Of a DNA stretch of 64,000 nucleotides, positions 8,549 to 16,810 are shown in pieces. The stretch's first letter is position 1. Every line of letters begins with the position of its first letter. The notes beneath the pieces are model-generated. The model searched no databases, had not been told where the DNA came from, and saw only the letters and a list, made by a program, of their open reading frames with translations. This DNA comes from a virus. The translations under genes were made by a program, and so were the position numbers. The DNA lies in IMG/VR virus record IMGVR_UViG_3300042330_000875, positions 82,078 to 146,077 of that record; one strand, 5' to 3'.

Positions 8549-8741
8549 TAATATTTTTTTCTACAAACTCTAGATAATCATCGTAATTACTGAATTCCAA
8601 ATCACCAAGAAGCTTATTTCCGTCATTTTGAATTATTCTAGCCACTATATATGGGGTAGTTGTTGCCGAATTTAATTTATAAGCTGGAATGATAGTGACG
8701 TAATTATTCTTGAATGTATCTAGCGTAAATGATATTGACAT
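8532..8741 (-). CDS. Hypothetical small protein
   Basis: 69 residues, beta-rich with a helical acidic C-terminus (NYDDYLEFVEKNII). Function unknown. It lies directly beside the left edge of the IS-like region; its upstream GAGGAATT is SD-like. Confidence 0.5.
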   Translation of the reverse strand: MSISFTLDTFKNNYVTIIPAYKLNSATTTPYIVARIIQNDGNKLLGDLEFSNYDDYLEFVEKNIINTTK

Positions 8742-8814
8742 AATTCCTCACTCGCATTGATCCGGTAAATTTGGTACAACCAAATAGGCGCGCTTGCAAC
8801 AGTTTTTCCCCTTT

Positions 8815-9792
8815 TTATTTTTGCTGATTACGTTGCCAATACCCGGAAAAATCAACCGAGGGGCGATTAACACAAACCAACCGAAGAACGCGGTCGAATT
8901 GAGCCACATTCCCGTCAGAACGATGATCTTCACGAAAAGCCATCTCGCGCGCGTACCGATCAAGGTAAACGCCCGAAAGGTGATGATGATGCCCCAATTC
9001 AGCACGACGCAACCGCGAAAAGAAACTTTCAGCTTGATTCGTACATGCACCTTCAAAACTGTAAGCTTCGCTGTGATTGATCCGTTTCATGTCGAATTTG
9101 GCATGTAGATTATTCCAAGCCCGTGCTTCATCGGCATGAATTGTGGTTCCTTTTTCGACATTTTGTTTAATGAAATTTAGGCTTTGTTCTTCAGAAGCGA
9201 AAGTTTTGGTTTTCGTCTTGCCATTGCGTTCGCGGATGACAACGACGCATTTGCGTTTGCCGGTTTGGTTTTCAGCCAAGCGCCGATCTTTGCGTTCGGT
9301 TTTGAGATTTTCAGGGCGCATGTGTCCGCCGAAGTAAGCCCCATCGATTTCAACCGTTTTATCGATACCGCCGATTTCGTTCTGATTGATTTCCGACGCC
9401 ATCGCTTCGCGCAATTTATGCGTTAAGACGAAGGCCGTCTTATACTGAACATCCAGATCGCGGCTCAAAGCCAAAGCCGATTTGCCTTTGACTTCGTTGA
9501 CGAAAATTGCAATAGCGGCAAGGTACATGTTCAAAGGGAGTTTATGCCAAGCGAACAAGGTGCCCGAAGTAAGGGTGAATTCTTTCCGGCAATCTTTGCA
9601 GCGCCAACGGCGCGTTCCTGATTTCCGGGGGCAGAAATAAAGCGTCAAGGAGCCGCAATCGGGGCAATGAGGCGTGCCATCGGCCCAACGGATTTTTTGA
9701 AAGGCATCGGCGCTTTCCTCGGCAGTCATGCGAAAAATTTTCGCCAGGGAAAGGCCGCGAGCATCTTTTGAAAGGAGAAAATGTTGTGTCAT
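8815..9792 (-). CDS. IS1595-family (ISXO2-like) transposase
   Basis: 325 residues. An N-terminal zinc ribbon (C43, C46, C65, C68) is followed by an ISXO2-like DDE domain: D150 (VEIDGAYFGG), D221 (HADEARAW) and E255 (TNQAESFFSRLRR). Length and order match full-length ISXO2-like transposases, so it looks intact. Base composition is clearly higher in G+C than the flanking phage genes, indicating recent entry from a bacterial genome. A minus-strand TTGACA/TAACGT promoter lies just upstream. Confidence 0.9.
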   Translation of the reverse strand: MTQHFLLSKDARGLSLAKIFRMTAEESADAFQKIRWADGTPHCPDCGSLTLYFCPRKSGTRRWRCKDCRKEFTLTSGTLFAWHKLPLNMYLAAIAIFVNEVKGKSALALSRDLDVQYKTAFVLTHKLREAMASEINQNEIGGIDKTVEIDGAYFGGHMRPENLKTERKDRRLAENQTGKRKCVVVIRERNGKTKTKTFASEEQSLNFIKQNVEKGTTIHADEARAWNNLHAKFDMKRINHSEAYSFEGACTNQAESFFSRLRRAELGHHHHLSGVYLDRYAREMAFREDHRSDGNVAQFDRVLRLVCVNRPSVDFSGYWQRNQQK

Positions 9793-9821
9793 TTCACGTA
9801 TCCATTGTTTAACTAACGAAT

Positions 9822-9850
9822 ACGTTATGTTTTTGAAATCGCCTTGTCAA
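9822..9850 (-). promoter_or_regulatory. Transposase promoter
   Basis: Minus strand: TTGACA (9850-9845), 17-bp spacer, TAACGT (9827-9822). A TAACG-N4-CGTTA inverted repeat at 9813-9826 overlaps the -10 and could be an operator. Confidence 0.5.
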
Positions 9851-9907
9851 CAGAAAAGATAACGTATATGTTGTTTTTATAACTTTTATGTTTGGGGGAG
9901 TTGGGGA

Positions 9908-10135
9908 ATGAGTAAGGAAGTTTGGGAAGAACGAGCGAAGCGGTTTTTAAAGGCCGAATTGAAGCGGCAAGGCGTGACGTATGAGGATTTGGCACACCGA
10001 TTAAGTGCGTTAGGCATTTCGGAAACTGAGGGATCGGTAGGGATGAAGATTTCTCGGGGCACTTACCCGGCTTGGTTTTTGTTTGCGGTTATGAGTGTGA
10101 TTGGAATTAGTGTTTTAAGATTGGAAAATGAATAG
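9908..10135 (+). CDS. DUF6471-like small HTH protein, IS partner
   Basis: 75 residues. EERAKRFLKAELKRQGVTYEDLAHRL followed by GSVGMKISRGTYPAWFLFAVM has the look of an atypical HTH that I associate with DUF6471, often seen in alphaproteobacteria and beside IS1595-type transposases (recollection). It is divergent from the transposase with a shared 115-bp upstream region, G+C-rich, and ends in a hairpin terminator. A role in regulating the element is an inference. Confidence 0.65.
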   Translation: MSKEVWEERAKRFLKAELKRQGVTYEDLAHRLSALGISETEGSVGMKISRGTYPAWFLFAVMSVIGISVLRLENE

Positions 10136-10153
10136 GGGCTAATAGCCCCTATT
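10131..10153 (+). terminator. Hairpin terminator
   Basis: 11-bp arms (10131-10141 with 10143-10153; TAGGGGCTA core) with a minimal loop; the T-rich tail is weak. Confidence 0.55.
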
Positions 10154-10164
10154 TAAAATTGTTT

Positions 10165-10773
10165 TCACTTTATAAATTCTTGTTTAACAATAATCCATTC
10201 ATCATCTCGCGGCATTGATCCATCTATGTTACCAGAATACCTTATAATGGCACCAAATTTTTGTTTATACATTACCCCTTTATCCTCATACTCGAAATTG
10301 GATACAATTGAATATGTACAGTCTCCGTAAAAAGTCGCAGAAACATCATTAGTCGTGGGGTCGGCATAAATTTTCTTATTGCTTGGTAAGGGCACAAGCA
10401 TTTTCCTTAGAGTAGTATAATATGCATCCATAACGCTCCATCCATTTCCAGAACAATAATCTCTTTTTACGTTTTCGATTTTTGTTCTGCTATAGCTATC
10501 GTATATATTTTTCCTTCTTTCCAATTCCCGCATAACTGCACTATCGTCTATGACATTATTTTGCTGTTGATTTTTCTCTTTCTCCTGTTTCTCTTTTTCT
10601 TTTTTCTCAAGCTCAATTTTTTCGGCTAAAATTTTACTCTGAGTTTCTTTTTCCTGCTGTACCTTTTTTTGTTCCTCGACCTTGACCTTTTCGGCTTTGT
10701 CCGATTCTTTATAAAGATAAATCATAATCATAGCGACTATGACCAAAAACACATTTTTCAAGCTGAATTTCAT
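10165..10773 (-). CDS. Membrane-anchored protein with K/E/Q-rich linker
   Basis: 202 residues. A single N-terminal hydrophobic segment (about 7-21, VFLVIVAMIMIYLY), then a long highly charged K/E/Q stretch (about 25-70) like the periplasmic linkers of TolA/TonB proteins, then a compact domain (about 75-200) with two Cys. Topology suggests an inner-membrane anchor with a periplasmic domain. SD AGGAG at 8 nt. Function not recognised; it may have come with the host-like island. Confidence 0.55.
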   Translation of the reverse strand: MKFSLKNVFLVIVAMIMIYLYKESDKAEKVKVEEQKKVQQEKETQSKILAEKIELEKKEKEKQEKEKNQQQNNVIDDSAVMRELERRKNIYDSYSRTKIENVKRDYCSGNGWSVMDAYYTTLRKMLVPLPSNKKIYADPTTNDVSATFYGDCTYSIVSNFEYEDKGVMYKQKFGAIIRYSGNIDGSMPRDDEWIIVKQEFIK

Positions 10774-10820
10774 AGTAAATTACTCCTGTGATTAGGATGT
10801 TGAAAGAGTTTTTCTAAATA

Positions 10821-12608
10821 TTAACCGACATAATACGCCACTCCTTCATACTGGAAGTTACCAATCAATTTCACAGCATCGCGTTCAGAAACACTATCGG
10901 TATAAAAATGAGTTCCCGTTTTCGTGTTATAGAAACGGAATAACTCATGCGAACCTTCAATCTTGGTATCGCTTGCCATGTACGCCGTCCCTTCAAACTG
11001 GAACCCGGCTAATGCATTCACTGCATCGCGTTCTTTGGCATCGATTGTGTAGAAGTGGGTTCCGGTATTGGCATTGAAGAAGCGATAAACGGGATCATCG
11101 CCACCAGCTAAAGCCTTGAAGCCGACGCCTTCATAAAGGAACTGGTCGAGATTATTCAGAACGGTGTTTCGTTCGGTCTGGCTATTGGAATAGAAGTGCG
11201 TCCCTGTTTGGGTATTATAAAACCGATAAATGTTCAATGGATCAGCCGAACCATTGAAAACTGATACATCCAATTTCAAATTATTGAATTGGACCGTTTC
11301 GACATTGGTTAATCGGTCGGTTCCGTCTTCGGATTTAACGATGACGGTTGACCCATCGATTTTTAAACGAACATTAGCGTTGTACGTAGCGTTGATAACA
11401 ACCGTGTCGTTTCCGGCCCCAAGATTGATTGTATCGCTGCCACGGCCACCAGAAACGCTATCGGCACCTGAAGAACCCGTAATCGTGTCGTTATTAAAGG
11501 AGCCGCTGTACGTGCCTGCAATGGTCTTTGTGAGGCCGTCTAGCTCACCATCGGTATAAGCAGTGCGAACAACGTTTTCTGCTTGTTTATCGATGACGGT
11601 CCAATCATTATTATTCCCATTGTTTTCGGCTGTAGAGGTATTTCTCCCATTCCAAACGGCAGTTCCCATAAATTTATCGCCTAATTCGCTACTCATGACC
11701 GAAAGAACAGCCTTATACCAATCAGCTTGTTCTTTTTGGTCCGAAGGGGCTAAGTTATAATCACTTGGTTCTTGCATCGTTCCAGAGCCGTCATAACTTT
11801 GAACGCCAATTTCAGTAAACATAATTTTCTTACCGGTTGTTTCAGCAAGATTTTTTAGGTAATCAACCCAATTTACTTTTCTTGAGTTATCACCATATAA
11901 AGCGCGAACAAAATCATCATAATTCGCGTTCTTACTGAGTGTTAATTGCGGATAAAAATCTACTCCGATGTAATCAAGTTTATCAAGCCACTTGATATTC
12001 GCCAATTCATTGGCTGGAACATAATTAGGCTGAAAGCCCACAAATGCGGCATAGGTTAATTTGCCTGAATAAACTGAACGGATTTGTGAAATTAGGCTTT
12101 CCCAATATCCCTTTGTGTCGCCAGTTGTGAAATGAAGCATCTCATTCCCAATTGCAATGGCTTCAACTCCCTTTGATTGGCAAGCTTTCGCTAAATCAAC
12201 CATATACGCGGTATATTGTTGAAAGAATGCAGCTTTATCACCAACATTTGAGTTGGTTGGTAAATTAAAATTTGTAAACTTATCCAGACCATTTTCTACA
12301 TAGAAATCTACTACTTGTTGACGAATGGTAACAGCTAACCCTTGATTATGGAGATAATCGGCTTTGCTCATCAATTCATCAATGGTGTAACCGCCACGCA
12401 CTGGAATCGTATTTTGGTAATATGTTACTGCCAAAGGGTCAAAGTTATTCTTATCTTCTTCCCATTCAACGATGCTGCCAAGATAGGCGTGATTTGCCCC
12501 CATAGTTTTGTACTGATCGACAATATAATTAAAATTAACTTCGCTATAGGTAATGTTTTTTGTTCCCATATATGTGAAGGCTTTTTGTTCGAAACGAGTG
12601 GTTTGCAT
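10821..12608 (-). CDS. GH113-like glycoside hydrolase with RTX and DUF5648-type repeats (copy 1)
   Basis: 595 residues. Residues about 1-350 form a TIM-barrel glycosidase of GH113/GH39 type, with likely acid/base E156 (AIAIGNEM) and nucleophile E266 (MFTEIGV), and DYIGVDFYPQL between. Residues about 378-405 carry RTX-type Ca-binding repeats (GGRGSDTINLGAGNDT). The C-terminus has three DUF5648-like repeats (YRFYNTQTGTHFY..ERD..YEGV). No signal peptide, consistent with virion incorporation or type I secretion. G+C-rich codons. A paralogue with matching DNA patches is at 52985. Probable exopolysaccharide depolymerase (inference). Confidence 0.75.
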   Translation of the reverse strand: MQTTRFEQKAFTYMGTKNITYSEVNFNYIVDQYKTMGANHAYLGSIVEWEEDKNNFDPLAVTYYQNTIPVRGGYTIDELMSKADYLHNQGLAVTIRQQVVDFYVENGLDKFTNFNLPTNSNVGDKAAFFQQYTAYMVDLAKACQSKGVEAIAIGNEMLHFTTGDTKGYWESLISQIRSVYSGKLTYAAFVGFQPNYVPANELANIKWLDKLDYIGVDFYPQLTLSKNANYDDFVRALYGDNSRKVNWVDYLKNLAETTGKKIMFTEIGVQSYDGSGTMQEPSDYNLAPSDQKEQADWYKAVLSVMSSELGDKFMGTAVWNGRNTSTAENNGNNNDWTVIDKQAENVVRTAYTDGELDGLTKTIAGTYSGSFNNDTITGSSGADSVSGGRGSDTINLGAGNDTVVINATYNANVRLKIDGSTVIVKSEDGTDRLTNVETVQFNNLKLDVSVFNGSADPLNIYRFYNTQTGTHFYSNSQTERNTVLNNLDQFLYEGVGFKALAGGDDPVYRFFNANTGTHFYTIDAKERDAVNALAGFQFEGTAYMASDTKIEGSHELFRFYNTKTGTHFYTDSVSERDAVKLIGNFQYEGVAYYVG

Positions 12609-12690
12609 AACGGTAATCTCCTTCTGAAAAAAATAGCGTTACAGAAACTCAAAAGAATTTCTGTTTTTACCCAACTATTGATTTACGAAA

Positions 12691-12727
12691 AAAAGGTTTA
12701 GGCGCTTCTGAAACGCCTAAACCTTTT
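12691..12727 (-). terminator. Strong terminator for the 50-aa gene
   Basis: 14-bp arms (12691-12704 with 12714-12727), followed on the minus strand by a run of T. Confidence 0.8.
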
Positions 12728-12731
12728 GGAT

Positions 12732-12884
12732 TTAAGCTTGGAAAGGTCCAGAAACAATCGAACCTTTGCCGTATTGCTGCTCAAGCATGGACCTTGCGTT
12801 TCCGGGATTACTCGCTTGGACGGTAACATCTTCATATGCCCCGTTCGGAAGCCTTACGCGCGCTTTATACGTCTTAGTTGACAT
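12732..12884 (-). CDS. Small conserved-type protein, 50 aa
   Basis: A 50-residue protein (MSTKTYKARVRLPNGAYEDV ... SIVSGPFQA) with AGGAG SD and a strong terminator right after the stop. I recall similar 'RVRLPNG..V.V.A.N..NAR.M.E.QYG.G' proteins in proteobacteria, without known function. G+C-rich. Its small size, clean signals and composition support it as a real host-derived gene. Confidence 0.65.
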   Translation of the reverse strand: MSTKTYKARVRLPNGAYEDVTVQASNPGNARSMLEQQYGKGSIVSGPFQA

Positions 12885-12995
12885 TTTTCACTCCTGATTG
12901 ACACCAAACCGCAGATCGAACCGCTTAACGGCTCAACCTTTTAATCTTTACTATAGTGAATGGTTTGAGGGCTGTAAAGTCCTCAGTGTGCCCGT

Positions 12996-13244
12996 ATGGA
13001 CATTCGGGAACTGGTTGGATCAAATCTTAAACGTTTGCGACTGGAGCGAGGCATAAGCCAAGAAACGCTTGCAGCAGAAGCAGGTATAGCCTCTAGCTTT
13101 CTCAGTCAGATCGAAAATGGAAAACGCAGCGCAACCATAACAACGCTCGATATTTTGACTAAAACTCTTAATGTCAATATAATTGAATTATTCTCTGAAC
13201 TCTCTGAAATCCCAAAGGGATTACCAAGAGGTCGGCGAAAATAG
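12996..13244 (+). CDS. XRE-family HTH regulator
   Basis: 82 residues containing a complete XRE/Cro-type helix-turn-helix (about 8-62: LKRLRLERGISQETLAAEAG ... SFLSQIENGKR) and a basic tail GLPRGRRK. No clear SD. A TGAGG-N10-CCTCA inverted repeat at 12965-12984 just upstream could be its own operator. Intact, unlike the neighbour at 13332. G+C-rich. Possible repressor or antitoxin-type regulator. Confidence 0.8.
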   Translation: MDIRELVGSNLKRLRLERGISQETLAAEAGIASSFLSQIENGKRSATITTLDILTKTLNVNIIELFSELSEIPKGLPRGRRK

Positions 13245-13331
13245 CTACCCAAATCCTTTATCCTCAAACCTGCCAATCCCGTTAGACGACATATGTTAAT
13301 ATGTTTTGAGGAGGTTTCGGGCTTCTTATGA

Positions 13332-13523
13332 GAAGCCTTAGCGGTCGATGCTGCGATTGATCGGCTCTATGTGTATCGATTGGAACGGAATCAGGAAAAC
13401 CCTACCGTTGCCCTCTTAGATCGACTCGCAAATGCACTCGGTTGTGACACACGGGATTTTTTCGATGAACCCAATGGCGAATCGCTTCCCGCCCTCAAAA
13501 GCGGCAGAAAGAAAAAATCTTAA
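13332..13523 (+). pseudogene. XRE-family regulator, 5' part missing
   Basis: The frame open from 13332 encodes EALAVDAAIDRLYVYRLERN ... LLDRLANALGCDTRDFF and a basic tail SGRKKKS, which is the second half of an XRE domain. The first helices and start codon are absent; an in-frame TGA at 13329 sits directly before, next to a GGCTTCT/AGAAGCC hairpin (13320-13337) that may mark the deletion point. An ACATA-N6-TATGT repeat at 13290-13305 may be a surviving operator. Confidence 0.7.
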
Positions 13524-13533
13524 ATTTTTACCA

Positions 13534-13680
13534 TTAAAAGTAATTAATGCCTATGCAATTTCGGCCATATGTGTAAACGCCCATCTTGCTTTGATATAAC
13601 CGTGCTAAATTTAACAGACAATTTAATTCACTAACCTTCATCAAAATTTGAGCTTCAATTTGTAAAATGTCATTTTGCAT
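13534..13680 (-). CDS. Hypothetical small protein, 48 aa
   Basis: MQNDILQIEAQILMKVSELN ... GINYF; an amphipathic N-terminal helix. SD GAAAGG about 8 nt upstream. AT-rich, phage-like composition again, so the host-like island appears to end here. Function unknown. Confidence 0.45.
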   Translation of the reverse strand: MQNDILQIEAQILMKVSELNCLLNLARLYQSKMGVYTYGRNCIGINYF

Positions 13681-13724
13681 TGTTCGGCCTTTCAATAAAT
13701 TATGATTGTATTTATATTTGATGA

Positions 13725-14063
13725 ATGAAATTTTATTTCGATATTGACATACCTCTCAGAATTGATAATGCTTTTTTGGAGAGCCATAGATATAAAGAGA
13801 TTTCAGAAATGGACGAAAATCAGAAAAAAATCCTTAATGAGTTAAAATTCTTTGAACATAAAAGAGAAGAATTAAAAAGAGATTTTGATAAAAAAGAATA
13901 TTTTCATTTTGAGTATCGTTTCGTCTATGGAGATTTATCTTTTGTAATTCCAGTAGATTTTGCTAAAGAAAAGGAAATGACCCAAGAGGAATTAACTACT
14001 GAAGGGCTTGATGCTCTTAAACAATTCGTCGTTTTGATCGCCAAAAAAGTCGTGGAAGGCTGA
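13725..14063 (+). CDS. Hypothetical protein
   Basis: 112 residues: beta-rich start (MKFYFDIDIPLRID), a charged central helix (about 32-60), another strand pair, and a helical C-terminus. No recognised domain and no clear SD. Confidence 0.5.
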   Translation: MKFYFDIDIPLRIDNAFLESHRYKEISEMDENQKKILNELKFFEHKREELKRDFDKKEYFHFEYRFVYGDLSFVIPVDFAKEKEMTQEELTTEGLDALKQFVVLIAKKVVEG

Positions 14064-14237
14064 TTCCAAAACGATAGAGGAATTTCTCTATTTTCCCGGC
14101 ACGAGGCATAGCACCATATTTTATTAACCAAGGTGGATCAGATAAAAAGCTATCCAACCAACGCAAAAAATTTTCCCATAATTTATTGAAATACTTCATC
14201 ATTTATAAATATATTTATACAAAATGAGGGAAATAAA

Positions 14238-14468
14238 ATGAATAATACCGATAAAAGAGTTTTAGAGCTTTATGAGGAAGCAAAAAACGAAATTGAAAAA
14301 ATAGTCATAAAACATGCTGAAAAAATTGTTTCATTCACAAAAGAAAATAACATTCCGAACACGGATCATGTCGTGTTTGGAACGAAATTGGGTTATGGTG
14401 ATGATTTATCATTAACTGCTCAGCGATTATCGGCTTCTGTCATGTTTAAATCAATGAACCTAAATTAA
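14238..14468 (+). CDS. Hypothetical small protein
   Basis: 76 residues, long charged N-terminal helix (about 5-40) then a short beta/helix end. GAGGG SD at 8 nt. A TATAAATA octamer lies about 30 bp upstream at 14204-14211. The 175 bp between this gene and 14063 holds no other gene I would support. Its 3' end overlaps the convergent gene by 4 nt. Confidence 0.5.
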   Translation: MNNTDKRVLELYEEAKNEIEKIVIKHAEKIVSFTKENNIPNTDHVVFGTKLGYGDDLSLTAQRLSASVMFKSMNLN

Positions 14469-14776
14469 ACACATACTTTCATACCTTGAGTAGCATGAGC
14501 TAGTTCTGAAGCAAAATTAAAAAATTTTTCTTCAGCTAATTTGTAAATATAATTTGGATTATTTATCGACTGGCCGTTCTGTTTTAATTCTTCGTCCGAG
14601 ATAAAAATTTCTAATGTATTCGGAGGATTGTGAAGTGCGTTAGTAGTCAACGATACTGTAACTACTATCCCGCTATTTACGCGACGCTGACTCACAAAAC
14701 ATATCGTTGTTGCCATAACGCTATCTCCATCTAAATCAACCCAATAACCGTAATTCGAGACGCGAAAATCTGTCAA
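14465..14776 (-). CDS. Hypothetical protein, TTG start
   Basis: The frame extends to 14800, but the only good SD (TTAGGA) precedes a TTG at 14776, giving about 103 residues beginning MTDFRVSNYGYWVDLDGDSV. Beta-rich first half, helical second half. Unknown function. Modules X and R lie upstream. Confidence 0.45.
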   Translation of the reverse strand: MTDFRVSNYGYWVDLDGDSVMATTICFVSQRRVNSGIVVTVSLTTNALHNPPNTLEIFISDEELKQNGQSINNPNYIYKLAEEKFFNFASELAHATQGMKVCV

Positions 14777-14846
14777 TGCAATCCTAAGAAGAAAATTCAA
14801 TTAAATAACGAAAATAATATGTTAATTGTAAAAATCTTATGTCTCG

Positions 14847-14874
14847 GTTGGTGGCGTTTGATACATAATACCGG
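14847..14874 (+). repeat. Intergenic module X, copy 2
   Basis: 28 bp, inverted relative to 7757-7784 with two mismatches; here it abuts module R instead of a promoter. Confidence 0.6.
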
Positions 14875-14880
14875 AGTTTT

Positions 14881-14966
14881 GTTAAGTTGCAGTTGTACGA
14901 ACTCTCTCAATATTTCCTTGTTTTCTGCGGCTCTCCATGAATAGAAAATTTATTAGACAAGAGAGA
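14881..14966 (-). repeat. Intergenic module R, copy A
   Basis: An approximately 85-bp block shared with 22190 and 26670. Here and at 22190 it lies immediately 3' of a type B YYIDGEKF-family gene. Conserved AGTT/AACT arms flank a variable 5-nt loop, and a minus-strand 18-codon frame (MESRRK...RVRTTAT) is open; either could be the conserved element. Confidence 0.6.
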
Positions 14967-14977
14967 ATTGAAATGTT

Positions 14978-15286
14978 TTATGTGTATTTTAACAGCATTT
15001 CAACTTGAAAGGCACTGTCTTGATTTGGATGATTTAAAAGCCAATCATGAATACCATAATATTGAACATTTTTTATATAAAACCAATACGTTTCATCAGG
15101 ATTAATAATTGATGGGCCATTTAGTCTATGTAATATTCTGCCTCTTTCACACCATCTTTTATATCCAGTTGATAAGATTTCAAGTGCGGGTGTATTTTCA
15201 TTTGGTGAGGAAATTTTAAACACAGGGATAATATAAGGAATTACGGTTGTGAATTTTTCACCATCAATATAATAAATATAACTCAT
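14978..15286 (-). CDS. YYIDGEKF/HRLTGPA family protein, type B
   Basis: 102 residues: YIYYIDGEKF at 3-12, SSPNENTPA, LHRLNGPS in place of HRLTGPA, then DWLLNHPNQD and the type B tail FQVEMLLKYT. It stands alone on the minus strand with module R directly after it. The upstream 150 bp contains an inverted repeat but no consensus promoter. Confidence 0.85.
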   Translation of the reverse strand: MSYIYYIDGEKFTTVIPYIIPVFKISSPNENTPALEILSTGYKRWCERGRILHRLNGPSIINPDETYWFYIKNVQYYGIHDWLLNHPNQDSAFQVEMLLKYT

Positions 15287-15356
15287 TTAGTGATCCAATT
15301 AGATATGTGTTTAATCGCGTTTTAAGGCATGTTTTAGAGGTTTTAAGATAATTTAT

Positions 15357-15398
15357 AGCTCTACCTACGTTAATATATTTAATGTGCCTTGTAGAGCT
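15357..15398. repeat. Inverted repeat upstream of the type B gene
   Basis: AGCTCTAC at 15357-15364 pairs with GTAGAGCT at 15391-15398 across a 26-nt AT-rich loop; flanking TTTTAA/TTAAAA and AAGGCA/TGCCTT segments could extend pairing. Operator pair or small structured RNA; undecided. Confidence 0.35.
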
Positions 15399-15406
15399 TT
15401 AAAATG

Positions 15407-15436
15407 AAAAGAGGGAAATTTAAATTTCCCTCTTTT
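15407..15436. terminator. Bidirectional terminator (perfect 30-bp palindrome)
   Basis: AAAAGAGGGAAATTT arms; the same 30-bp palindrome occurs at 25994-26023. It ends the minus-strand 15439-15621 gene. Confidence 0.8.
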
Positions 15437-15438
15437 GT

Positions 15439-15621
15439 TTAGTTGATTAGATAAAAACTTGGAATTGCAATTTCGCAATTAAAGTCTCGATCTTCAATTA
15501 GCAATTCTGCGTGACGTTCATCGCGTGCTAGAATTTCAAATTGTTCTTGGCCCATAAATGCAGGCCCGCCAAATTCGGTACAATCATTATAACGATCAAC
15601 AATAACATGAAACTTTTGCAT
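15439..15621 (-). CDS. Hypothetical small protein, 60 aa
   Basis: Beta-rich start (MQKFHVIVDRYND), a central F-EILARDERHAELLIEDRD helix. SD GGGAG upstream, own promoter at 15679-15651 and own terminator, so it is a free-standing small gene. The layout resembles domains of viral proteins that handle crowded turn/helix motifs, but I do not recognise it. Confidence 0.55.
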   Translation of the reverse strand: MQKFHVIVDRYNDCTEFGGPAFMGQEQFEILARDERHAELLIEDRDFNCEIAIPSFYLIN

Positions 15622-15650
15622 TTTAATTCTCCCAATTGGTTGATGATTTG

Positions 15651-15679
15651 AATTTAAAACATTTTTTATTTTTTGTCAA
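15651..15679 (-). promoter_or_regulatory. Promoter for the 60-aa gene
   Basis: Minus strand: TTGACA (15679-15674), 17-bp spacer, TAAATT (15656-15651). Confidence 0.6.
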
Positions 15680-15691
15680 CAGAAAAATGTT

Positions 15692-16786
15692 TTAAAAAAG
15701 TAAATTATAATTAAATGATTTTTTAATAAATGGACTTAATGTTACAGTGCCTTTTTCATTTTCATAAATTAAACTACCATCTTTTGTGATTTCTACAAAG
15801 TCTTTTTGTTCAAACATAATTTCTCCCCATTCGTAAGAAGAAGTCATAGGTTGAGGTGAACAACCTTCTAATGATTTTGTTTTTTTCTTTTGAGAAGAGA
15901 AAATTTTATATTCAATACTAAAATCATCTTCTTGTAATGGTGAATGAATTGAATAAGTAGTTACTTCAATTTTATCATTATTTTTTAATTTAAGATTGAT
16001 TTCATAAGATTGTGAACCTTCTGGACGAATATTAATATGTTCTAAAACTTCATTTAAAGTATCATTTTTATAACGATTTAAATCTTCAACTAATGCGGTT
16101 AAAAGATCAAATGTGAAATCTTGAATTGTAAAACTTAATACCAAAATATCTTTGATTAATTCTTTACGAATTAAATTTTCTTCACAATAATCTTTAATAG
16201 TTTTTTCATCTAAACCATTATAAGAATAAAAATAGAAAATTCTTCCTGGTCGATTGATTAAATTTTTATCTAATCGACTAAAACTATTACAGCTTAAAAT
16301 AAACAATTGATTGGTAGTCATTGTACCATCCAATAAAGTTAACATTAATTCTTGTTGTTCTTCATTAAAGACTTTTTCATATTCATCTAAAACAACAACT
16401 ACATTTCCTAATGTTGACATGAAGGTTTTAAAATTATCCATATCTGGAAATGCTGTATTAATTACAATTGTAGCAAATCCAAGTTTTTTTGCTTGTAATG
16501 AAACAAGTTTTGATAAAACTGTTTTACCTGAACCTTTGGTTCCTTGAAGTAAAACACCAGTATTTTGTTTACGATCTTGATAAGTATTTAAAATACGATT
16601 TGCTCTTTTTTCGGCATCACCATAAATTTTATCTGGTAATTTAAAATCTGGCATAAGTTCCAAATAAAAACCACTAATAATTGAAAATTTAACTGCATAG
16701 GTATTTGGTGGAAGTTTTTTGTGATTAATTCCTTGAAGATTGTTTTTTACAAAAACTTTATCTCCGGTTTCATGATATGTAAACAA
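15692..16786 (-). CDS. AAA+ ATPase, BCS1-like or phage type
   Basis: 364 residues. An N-terminal beta-rich region (about 1-55), then an AAA+ core: Walker A GTKGSGKT (82-89), Walker B VVVVLDEYEK (129-138), sensor-1 LSCNSF (164-169) and an arginine-finger-like NRPGRIFYF (178-186), followed by a helical lid and a C-terminal extension (about 270-364). Single-AAA proteins like this are frequent in large phages; the substrate is unknown. The MFTYHETGDK start is preceded by an AAGGAAA SD. It diverges from the 16876 gene with overlapping promoters. Confidence 0.75.
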   Translation of the reverse strand: MFTYHETGDKVFVKNNLQGINHKKLPPNTYAVKFSIISGFYLELMPDFKLPDKIYGDAEKRANRILNTYQDRKQNTGVLLQGTKGSGKTVLSKLVSLQAKKLGFATIVINTAFPDMDNFKTFMSTLGNVVVVLDEYEKVFNEEQQELMLTLLDGTMTTNQLFILSCNSFSRLDKNLINRPGRIFYFYSYNGLDEKTIKDYCEENLIRKELIKDILVLSFTIQDFTFDLLTALVEDLNRYKNDTLNEVLEHINIRPEGSQSYEINLKLKNNDKIEVTTYSIHSPLQEDDFSIEYKIFSSQKKKTKSLEGCSPQPMTSSYEWGEIMFEQKDFVEITKDGSLIYENEKGTVTLSPFIKKSFNYNLLF

Positions 16787-16810
16787 TTTTATTTTCCTTC
16801 TTTAAAACTC

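Larger units (their letters stand above)
8750..10153. mobile_element. IS1595-like element with accessory gene, ends not defined
   Basis: A G+C-rich block inside AT-rich phage DNA containing the transposase and the divergently placed DUF6471-like gene. I searched both flanks by eye for terminal inverted repeats and an 8-bp target duplication and found none, so the boundaries are approximate and the element may be degenerate or immobile. Confidence 0.5.

Noticed and set aside
8794-9426. Plus-strand frames opposite the transposase
   Set aside because: G+C-rich antisense open frames; the transposase carries all catalytic motifs on the minus strand.
8750-10153. Exact IS ends
   Set aside because: No convincing terminal inverted repeats or target duplication could be found by eye, so none are reported.
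14017-14202. 61-aa minus-strand frame
   Set aside because: No SD, overlaps the 13725 gene end, and composition (W, R, L rich) is unlike real genes here.
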